From Bradyrhizobium sp. ISRA464 (lineage in GTDB: Bacteria; Pseudomonadota; Alphaproteobacteria; Rhizobiales; Xanthobacteraceae), in the NCBI RefSeq assembly GCF_029910095.1, contig NZ_CP094526.1, positions 8,012,501-8,076,500 on the forward strand: a stretch of 64,000 bases of DNA, written 5' to 3'. A program made the position numbers and the translations under genes. Within the stretch, counting starts at the first letter, position 1, and each line of letters opens with the position of its first letter. The notes under the pieces were generated by a model. It was given only the letters and a program-made list of their open reading frames with translations, searched no databases and was not told where the DNA came from. Positions 57,345 to 64,000 of the stretch are shown here, piece by piece.

Positions 57345-58871
57345 ATGATCATCAGCGGCGACAGACAGATCAGCTACGCCGACATTCACGCCCGCATCGC
57401 GCGGGCGGCCAGCGGCTTCCGGGCGCTCGGCGTGCGCGAGGGCAAGCCTGTCGGCATGATGCTGCGCAACGATTTCGCACTGTTCGAGGTGGTGGCCGCC
57501 TCGGCCGCGCTCGGCAGTCCGGTGGTGCCGATCAACTGGCATCTGAAGGCCGAGGAGGTCGCCTATATCCTCTCCGACAGCGGCGCCGACACGCTGGTCT
57601 GTCACGCCGACCTGTTGCCGCAGATCAGGGATGGCCTGCCGGCCGGGCTCAAGCTGCTGGTCGTGGCAACGCCGCCGGAGATCGCCGACGCCTATGGCGT
57701 GACGCCGGCGCTTGCAGAGGTGCCTGATGGCATGACCAACTGGGACAATTGGCGCGACACGCATCAGCCCTTGACCGACGCCCCGATCGGTGCCGCACCG
57801 ATGTTCTACACGTCGGGCACCACGGGCCTGCCGAAGGGCGTGCGGCGCAAGCCGATGCGGCCCGAGCAGCAGGCGGCCGCTGCGCGGGTCGGCGCGATCA
57901 GCTACGGCATCAAGCCGAACGAGGATCAGGTGATCCTGATGAACGGGCCGATGTATCACTCGGCGCCGCACTCCTACGGCATGCTCGCCTTCCGCAACGG
58001 CTGCACCATCGTGCTTGAGCCGCGCTTCGATCCCGAGGACCTGCTACAACTGACCGAGCGCCACCGCGTCACCCATATGCACATGGTGCCGACCATGTTC
58101 GTGCGGCTGTTGCGCCTGCCTGAGGAAACCCGGCGCCGCTACGATGTGTCGTCGCTGCGCTTCATCGTCCACGGCGCCGCGCCCTGCCCGGCGGAGGTCA
58201 AGCGCGCGATGATCGACTGGTGGGGGCCGGTGGTGAACGAATATTTCGGCTCGACCGAGACCGGCATCCCGGTCTGGCATTCGGCGGCGGAAGCGCTGGC
58301 AAAGCCCGGCACCGTGGGGCGCGCCATCGAGGGCGGCATCGTGAAGATCTTCCGCCCCGACGGCTCGCTGTGCGACGTTGGCGAGCCCGGCGAAATCTTC
58401 ATGCGCCAGATGGCGACGTCGGATTTCGATTACCACGGCAACGCCAAGGCGCGCGCCGAAGCCGACCGCGACGGCCTGATCAGCGTGGGCGACGTCGGCT
58501 ATCTCGACGCGGACGGCTATTTGTTCCTGTGCGACCGCAAGCGCGACATGGTGATCTCGGGCGGCGTCAACATCTATCCCGCCGAGATCGAGAATGCGCT
58601 GATCGGCATGGACGGCGTGCGCGACTGCGCGGTGTTCGGTGTTCCCGACTCCGAATATGGCGAGCGGCTGTTCGCCTGCATCGAGCCGGAAGCGGGAGCC
58701 ACGCTGTCGGTTTCCGCCGTGCAGGATTTCCTGCGCGGCAAGCTCGCCAATTTCAAGGTGCCGCGGGACATCCAGTTCATGGACGCGCTGCCGCGCGAAG
58801 CCACCGGCAAGATCTTCAAGCGCAAGCTGCGCGATCTCCACCGCGACGGGCAGCTCCACGCCGCACGCTGA
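57345..58871 (+). CDS. AMP-forming acyl-CoA synthetase family protein
   Basis: 508 residues, ANL superfamily. AMP motif FYTSGTTGLPKGVRRKP (near 155), YFGSTETGIPV, and the A8 hinge region GYLDADGYLFLCDRKRDMVI, with the catalytic Lys in PREATGKIFKRKLRDL. Activates a carboxylic acid to its CoA thioester; the acid is not known. Thirty bases after the oxidoreductase, same strand. Confidence 0.93.
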   Translation: MIISGDRQISYADIHARIARAASGFRALGVREGKPVGMMLRNDFALFEVVAASAALGSPVVPINWHLKAEEVAYILSDSGADTLVCHADLLPQIRDGLPAGLKLLVVATPPEIADAYGVTPALAEVPDGMTNWDNWRDTHQPLTDAPIGAAPMFYTSGTTGLPKGVRRKPMRPEQQAAAARVGAISYGIKPNEDQVILMNGPMYHSAPHSYGMLAFRNGCTIVLEPRFDPEDLLQLTERHRVTHMHMVPTMFVRLLRLPEETRRRYDVSSLRFIVHGAAPCPAEVKRAMIDWWGPVVNEYFGSTETGIPVWHSAAEALAKPGTVGRAIEGGIVKIFRPDGSLCDVGEPGEIFMRQMATSDFDYHGNAKARAEADRDGLISVGDVGYLDADGYLFLCDRKRDMVISGGVNIYPAEIENALIGMDGVRDCAVFGVPDSEYGERLFACIEPEAGATLSVSAVQDFLRGKLANFKVPRDIQFMDALPREATGKIFKRKLRDLHRDGQLHAAR

Positions 58872-58966
58872 CAGTGAAGCGAACAGCGTTTCAAACTTTG
58901 TTGCTGTTGCAAAAGTATCATCGCTCGACGCAATGATGAGGACGCATCCGGAGCCGGGAGCGCCCC

Positions 58967-59405
58967 ATGAAATCCAGCGACTTCATCGTCATCCGCGACG
59001 ATTTGCAGCATTGCAAGGTGATCGAGACACAACTGCCTGATCCCGCGGCGCTGCCCCCCGACGCGCTGCTGGTGAAGGTCACGCGCTTCGCATTCACCGC
59101 CAACAACATCACTTACGCAGCGGTCGGCGAGGAACTGAAGTACTGGCAATTGTTCCCGGCACCGGAGGGCTATGGCAACATCCCGGTCTGGGGGTTCGGC
59201 GAGGTGATCGCCTCGCAACACCCGAATGTCGCGGCCGGCGAAACGCTGTTCGGCTATTTCCCGATGGCGACCCATCTCGTCATCGAGGCCGCCGACGTCA
59301 GCAAGCGCGGCCTGCGCGATGCCGCCGCGCACCGGCAGGGCGTGGCGCCGGTCTACAACGCCTATGCCCGCGTCAGCGGCGATCCCGCCTATGCCGGCCG
59401 CCTAG
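58967..59405 (+). pseudogene. DUF2855 family protein, 5' part (disrupted by insertion sequences)
   Basis: The first 146 residues of a DUF2855 protein (MKSSDFIVIRDDLQHCKVIE, then FAFTANNITYAAVGEELKYW). The start ATG follows GGGAG by six bases. The coding frame reads into CTAG at 59402-59405 and then into the insertion sequence, where it soon stops (59417-59419). The rest of the gene resumes at 63109. Joining the two at one CTAG gives a continuous 362-residue frame. Confidence 0.92.
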
Positions 59406-60828
59406 CATTACAGTTGTAATTTTTGCTTGAGATGCGCTTTGCGCGCGTTGGCTTGATGAGCCCTGCGCCAGGATGACCATGCGAGGATGTGGGCATGCGG
59501 GATGCGCCGCTGGGCGAGCTTCATGGCGATGCGGCGGATTTCCTGGATCGACCAGCGGATCAAGAACGATGCTTCGGTCGGGGCCGCGGTCGCGTTTTTT
59601 TAAGCAATGCTCCGGTGTTGGCCCGATGACGGATGACGGCCATCGTGGCGAAGGCAAGCATGACCAGTGAGACATGGCGATGCCAGCCATGCCAGGAGCG
59701 GGTTTCGTTGTGATCAAGACCGAGCTCGTTCTTGGCGGTTTCGAAGCTGTCTTCGATGGCCCAGCGATGGCCTTCCACGGATACCAGCTTCTGCATGGAC
59801 GTGCCCTTGGGGCACCATGTGGAGAAGAAGGCTAAGCTGTTGTCGGCAATATTGCGGCGGATCAGAAGACCTCGGGTCCATTCCCCGGCAAGGTCGTCGT
59901 TGTATTCGCCGGCGTCGAGATCGGCCAGCTCAAGATAGGCCCAGTCGTGCCAGCGCGGACCTTTGGTTCCTTCGCCGGACGGCAGGCGGCGCCAGGCCTT
60001 CTTGGGAAGGCTCTGCGCGATCGTAGAGGCAGTGCCGGCGACAGGCTGCTGCTTGCCCCAGGAATAGAACACGTGATTGGAAGCAACCCCCAGAACATAG
60101 CCTTTGCCCGCCTTGCGCAGCAGGGTTTCGATCGCTCCCGTGCCATACACGCTGTCCGCTGCTACGAACGAGAACGGCACCTTTGCGGCGATCGCGCGAG
60201 CGATCATTTGATGCGCGATCCGGGGCTTCGTCGCAAAGCTCACATCGCTCGGGACATGTGCGGCCTTCAGGCGAGCGGGTTCGTCCGTCCATTCCTTTGG
60301 CAGGTAGAGCGCCCGATCGATGAAGGCATGGCCATGCCGCGACACATAGGAGGCAAACACTCCGATCTGGCAATTGGTGATCTTGCCCGCCGAGCCAGTG
60401 TACTGGCGCGCGACCCCACACGAGGCCTTGCCCTGTTTCAAAAAGCCGGTCTCATCGATGACCAGAACCGCGTCCTCGTCACCCAGCGTTTCCAGCGCGT
60501 ACTCACGTACAATATCGCGCAGCGCGTCGGCATCCCACTGCCCCCGACCCAGAATCGCCTGCTGGCGCCACGGGCCTGGATCGCCAGCCGCTTCCGCCCG
60601 CATCCAACCCGTCTTGCGCGGCTCGTTGCCCAACAGTCCGTCGAGAAATTGCCCCGCCGAGGCCGCGACCCGCTCTTGCGTAAACAGCGGACGGATGCGT
60701 TGCTTGGCATCTCGCAACGACGAAGCCCACAGCGTCAGCGTATCCTCAACCGACGCGCCACCAATCATCAGATCCCGAATCATGGTCGCCCATAGATTCA
60801 GAACCTTCAGGAAGATGCAACTGTAATG
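59406..60828 (-). mobile_element. IS701-type insertion sequence, copy 1
   Basis: 1,423 bp. Terminal inverted repeats start CATTACAGTTG at both ends. It is flanked by CTAG on the left (59402-59405) and right (60829-60832). It contains one transposase gene on the minus strand. Copy 2 at 61683 looks identical apart from one missing base, so the duplication is recent. Confidence 0.9.
59408..60783 (-). CDS. IS701 family transposase (probable -1 frameshift near the C-terminus)
   Basis: The main frame gives 407 residues (stop at 59560) with the DDE transposase signature: VLVIDETGFLKQGKASCGVA, PFSFVAADSVYGTGAIETLL and WAIEDSFETAKNELGLDHNE. At 59595-59601 the coding strand has a run of seven As. A -1 shift there replaces the last 11 residues with 62 others (SFLIRWSIQEIRRIAMKLAQ onward), the usual tail of this family. 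The new frame stops at 59408, inside the inverted repeat. Slippage or a one-base loss are both possible. Confidence 0.8.
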
Positions 60829-60832
60829 CTAG

Positions 60833-61678
60833 GCAGTGTGGACTCTAAGGATTCCCTTTTGAGAGCAAATCAGATTCAAGGCTGCTTTTGGGGAGGCAGT
60901 CTTGGGTGTGATGGATCGTTTGGTGTTGAGCGACGCGGCCTGGGAGCGCATGGCGCCGCTGATCATCGGCCGGCCCGACCAGAAGGGCTCGACCGGGCGA
61001 GACAACCGGATGTTCGTGGAAGGTGTGCTTTGGATCGTGCGGACCGGCTCTCCCTGGCGTGATCTTCCGGAGGTGTTCGGGGACTGGAACAGCGTGTTCC
61101 GGCGCTTCAGCCGATGGAGCACCAAGGGTGTTTGGTGGCGGATCTTCGAGGCGATGTCCGACGACCCAGACTTCGAATATCTAATCGTCGATTCCACCAT
61201 CGTCCGGGCGCATCAGCACGCCGCTGGGGCGAAAAAAGGGGGCCTGAAGATCAGGCGCTTGGCCGCTCGCGCGGCGGCCTGAGCACGAAGATCCATATGG
61301 CCGTTCGCGGTCTTGGATGTCCTGTCCGGTTCACGCTCACCGCAGGCCAGAAGGGCGATGCACCGCAAGCCGCCGCATTGATCGAGGGACTGCCCGCCGA
61401 GGTCGTCATCGCCGACACAGCCTATGACGCCGACCATTTGCGCCAAGACATCGCCGCCAAAAAGGCGCTCGCCGTGATCCCCAACAACCCGTCACGCGCG
61501 CTCAAATATCCGCTCGACAAGCATCTCTATGCCCAGCGCCATCTCGTGGAATGCTGCTTCTCCAAACTCAAGCAGTTCCGTCGCGTCGCTACCCGCTTCG
61601 AAAAAACCGCCCGAAATTACCGAGCCGTCGTCACTCTCGCTGCCATCGTCCTATGGATGCGATAAGTGTCCACACCGC
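60833..61678 (+). mobile_element. IS5 family insertion sequence
   Basis: 846 bp with imperfect inverted repeats GCAGTGTGGACTCTAAGG on the left and GCGGTGTGGACACTTATC on the right. CTAG flanks it at 60829-60832 and 61679-61682. It sits exactly between two IS701-type copies, without any other DNA. Both flanking CTAGs fit a 4-bp target duplication, as IS5-type elements often make at CTAR/YTAR sites. Confidence 0.88.
60902..61665 (+). CDS. IS5 family transposase, two overlapping frames
   Basis: Frame 1 (60902-61282) has the N-terminal part DAAWERMAPLIIGRP and IVDSTIVRAHQHAAGAKK. Frame 2 continues in -1 (GPEDQALGRSRGGLSTKIH, IADTAYDADHLRQD, HLVECCFSKLKQFRR) to 61665. The junction is at A6G5 (near 61231-61241). 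This is a usual arrangement of the IS427 subgroup, where a -1 shift makes one protein. The TTG at 60902 has GGAGG five bases upstream; ATG at 60911 is another start. Confidence 0.85.
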
Positions 61679-61682
61679 CTAG

Positions 61683-63104
61683 CATTACAGTTGTAATTTT
61701 TGCTTGAGATGCGCTTTGCGCGCGTTGGCTTGATGAGCCCTGCGCCAGGATGACCATGCGAGGATGTGGGCATGCGGGATGCGCCGCTGGGCGAGCTTCA
61801 TGGCGATGCGGCGGATTTCCTGGATCGACCAGCGGATCAAGAACGATGCTTCGGTCGGGGCCGCGGTCGCGTTTTTTTAAGCAATGCTCCGGTGTTGGCC
61901 CGATGACGGATGACGGCCATCGTGGCGAAGGCAAGCATGACCAGTGAGACATGGCGATGCCAGCCATGCCAGGAGCGGGTTTCGTTGTGATCAAGACCGA
62001 GCTCGTTCTTGGCGGTTTCGAAGCTGTCTTCGATGGCCCAGCGATGGCCTTCCACGGATACCAGCTTCTGCATGGACGTGCCCTTGGGGCACCATGTGGA
62101 GAAGAAGGCTAAGCTGTTGTCGGCAATATTGCGGCGGATCAGAAGACCTCGGGTCCATTCCCCGGCAAGGTCGTCGTTGTATTCGCCGGCGTCGAGATCG
62201 GCCAGCTCAAGATAGGCCCAGTCGTGCCAGCGCGGACCTTTGGTTCCTTCGCCGGACGGCAGGCGGCGCCAGGCCTTCTTGGGAAGGCTCTGCGCGATCG
62301 TAGAGGCAGTGCCGGCGACAGGCTGCTGCTTGCCCCAGGAATAGAACACGTGATTGGAAGCAACCCCCAGAACAAGCCTTTGCCCGCCTTGCGCAGCAGG
62401 GTTTCGATCGCTCCCGTGCCATACACGCTGTCCGCTGCTACGAACGAGAACGGCACCTTTGCGGCGATCGCGCGAGCGATCATTTGATGCGCGATCCGGG
62501 GCTTCGTCGCAAAGCTCACATCGCTCGGGACATGTGCGGCCTTCAGGCGAGCGGGTTCGTCCGTCCATTCCTTTGGCAGGTAGAGCGCCCGATCGATGAA
62601 GGCATGGCCATGCCGCGACACATAGGAGGCAAACACTCCGATCTGGCAATTGGTGATCTTGCCCGCCGAGCCAGTGTACTGGCGCGCGACCCCACACGAG
62701 GCCTTGCCCTGTTTCAAAAAGCCGGTCTCATCGATGACCAGAACCGCGTCCTCGTCACCCAGCGTTTCCAGCGCGTACTCACGTACAATATCGCGCAGCG
62801 CGTCGGCATCCCACTGCCCCCGACCCAGAATCGCCTGCTGGCGCCACGGGCCTGGATCGCCAGCCGCTTCCGCCCGCATCCAACCCGTCTTGCGCGGCTC
62901 GTTGCCCAACAGTCCGTCGAGAAATTGCCCCGCCGAGGCCGCGACCCGCTCTTGCGTAAACAGCGGACGGATGCGTTGCTTGGCATCTCGCAACGACGAA
63001 GCCCACAGCGTCAGCGTATCCTCAACCGACGCGCCACCAATCATCAGATCCCGAATCATGGTCGCCCATAGATTCAGAACCTTCAGGAAGATGCAACTGT
63101 AATG
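61683..63104 (-). mobile_element. IS701-type insertion sequence, copy 2
   Basis: 1,422 bp, the same element as copy 1 in the same orientation, flanked by CTAG at 61679-61682 and 63105-63108. By eye the only difference found is one missing T near 62374. It is the outer right element of the three-IS block. Confidence 0.9.
61685..63059 (-). pseudogene. IS701 family transposase, frameshifted copy
   Basis: The 5' part reads as in copy 1 to about residue 228 (RKAGKG). A one-base deletion (copy 1 CAGAACATAGCC, copy 2 CAGAACAAGCC, near 62374) then throws the frame out; the remainder is readable in the other frame (61837 onward). The A7 run is also present (61872-61878). Unless rescued, this copy makes no full transposase and would depend on copy 1. 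Confidence 0.88.
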
Positions 63105-63108
63105 CTAG

Positions 63109-63758
63109 GCGACTACCAGGCGCTGCTGCGGCCATTGTTCATGCTGTCGTTCCTGGTCGATGACTTCCTGGCCGAGAACGCGTTCTACGGCGCGCGCAGC
63201 GTCATCCTGTCGTCGGCCTCGAGCAAGACGGCATTCGGTCTCGCCCACCTCCTGCACACGCAGCGCCCGGGCCTTCGCGTGATCGGACTGACTTCGCCGG
63301 GCAATGTCGATTTCGTTGCCTCGCTCGGCTGCTACGACGAGATCGTCACCTACGACCACGTCACCGCGATGCCGTCGGAGCCTGTCGCCTATGTCGACAT
63401 GGCCGGCAGCAGCGCGCTGCGCGAGACGCTGCATCGGCACTTCGGCGTGCAGATGGTCTATTCCGGCCGGGTCGGGCTGACCCATCGCGCCAGCCATCCG
63501 GACGGACCCGCCCTGCCCGGCGCCAAGCCGGTCTGGTTCTTCGCCCCCGACCAGATCCGCAAGCGCGCTAAGGAATGGGGACCGGGCGGCATCGAGCAGC
63601 GGTTCGGCGCGGCCTGGGCTGGGCTGGTGCCGCGGCTGCCGGAGTGGCTCGAGGTGATAGAGCGGCGCGGACCGGCCGCGGTGCGAGAGGCGTATCTCGA
63701 TACCCTGCAAGGCCGCGTTCCGCCGAAGCAAGGTCTAATCCTGTCGCTGGCCGAATAG
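63109..63758 (+). pseudogene. DUF2855 family protein, 3' part
   Basis: 216 residues continuing the gene broken at 59405: GDYQALLRPLFMLSFLVDDF, then SVILSSASSKTAFGLAHLLH (a dinucleotide-fold-like region) and ending QGLILSLAE. It is intact but lacks its own start; the apparent ATG at 63102 belongs to the insertion sequence. DUF2855 proteins resemble MDR/quinone-oxidoreductase folds; the function is unknown. Confidence 0.92.
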
Positions 63759-63816
63759 GCGGCATCCCGTCACGCGCGTTCCGCAAGGCGGCGAAATGGG
63801 TATAGGCTTTGGCTAA

Positions 63817-64000
63817 GTGAATGCCGCCCAGACGGCCGATGACGAGAAACGCCCGATGCTCGACAAGACGGACGACATTTCGGTTTCCGCCGACAATTGG
63901 CTTGTGCAGTTCGAGGACGCGCTGGCAAGCCCCGACGATGTGCTGCTGAAGCCACTGTTCCATCCCGACAGCTACTGGCGCGACGTGCTGGCGCTGAGCT
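63817..64000 (+). CDS. start of a flavin monooxygenase-like gene (runs off the edge)
   Basis: The first 61 residues, open to the window end. From the GTG at 63817 or the ATG at 63856 the product reads SADNWLVQFEDALASPDDVL then KPLFHPDSYWRDVLAL. That segment resembles the N-terminal extension of FAD/NAD(P)-binding oxidoreductases of the flavin monooxygenase type. It fits a last gene of the nitronate monooxygenase-ligase-DUF2855 cluster. The identity needs the rest of the gene. Confidence 0.6.
   Translation, partial: MNAAQTADDEKRPMLDKTDDISVSADNWLVQFEDALASPDDVLLKPLFHPDSYWRDVLALS

Noticed and set aside
63102..63758. Independent gene starting at the ATG at 63102
   Set aside because: That ATG lies in the IS701 inverted repeat; the frame is the tail of the disrupted DUF2855 gene.

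Overview
The window is GC-rich chromosomal DNA of an alphaproteobacterium, most likely Bradyrhizobium or a close Nitrobacteraceae relative. Grounds: 16S rRNA starting with the alphaproteobacterial leader, a SAM-II riboswitch ahead of metX, TlpA next to argH, a TIGR02302/DUF4175 gene near lysA, CpdR-like and ftsEX neighbours, and many palindromic intergenic repeats of the kind common in that group. These are inferences from gene content and recall; no search was run.

Layout. 1-2.4 kb: the 16S, tRNA-Ile and tRNA-Ala part of an rRNA operon read leftward (23S lies off the left edge) with its promoter. 2.8-13.2 kb: an M23 envelope peptidase, a SPW membrane protein, small unknowns, clpB, an XRE-cupin regulator divergent from a GNAT acetyltransferase, a MOSC protein, a CHAP-type secreted protein and an alpha/beta hydrolase. 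13.2-18.4 kb: amino-acid synthesis, with metX-metW under a SAM-II riboswitch and attenuator, divergent from a chorismate mutase, hisC, tyrA (prephenate dehydrogenase) cluster. 18.4-24 kb: a repeat-rich stretch with a hairpin-rich element, an M15-like peptidase, DUF2125, ChaC and an IS200 element. 24-36.6 kb: an RND permease without a visible adaptor, a thioredoxin-like protein, an aldehyde dehydrogenase, plsC, ydcF, ftsX, ftsE, a zinc-ribbon DUF3426 protein, a CpdR-like receiver and an adenylate cyclase with TPRs. 37-38.6 kb: an IS1111-type IS110 element with a structured non-coding 3' end. 38.8-54.5 kb: TIGR02302, lysA, lptM-like, argH, tlpA, 3-hydroxyacyl-CoA dehydrogenase, etfA/etfB, cobalamin adenosyltransferase, HIG1 protein, YihY, a hybrid kinase with a basic tail, and gluQ. 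54.6-64 kb: a DNA glycosylase, a LysR regulator divergent from a nitronate monooxygenase-like gene, an AMP-forming ligase, a DUF2855 gene and the start of a flavoprotein monooxygenase.

The most distinctive structure is at 59.4-63.1 kb. The DUF2855 gene is split by three insertion sequences in a row (IS701-like, IS5-like, IS701-like). The four boundaries all consist of the same 4 bp, CTAG, and removing everything but one CTAG restores the reading frame exactly. The IS701-like transposase also has an A7 run where a -1 shift adds the family's C-terminal tail, ending inside the inverted repeat. Other points for follow-up are the candidate guide (bridge/seeker) RNA region of the IS1111 element, the hairpin-rich element at 18.8-19.1 kb, and the histone-tail-like N-terminus of the hybrid kinase. 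I found no CRISPR array, prophage, or clearly new multi-gene defence or metabolic system.
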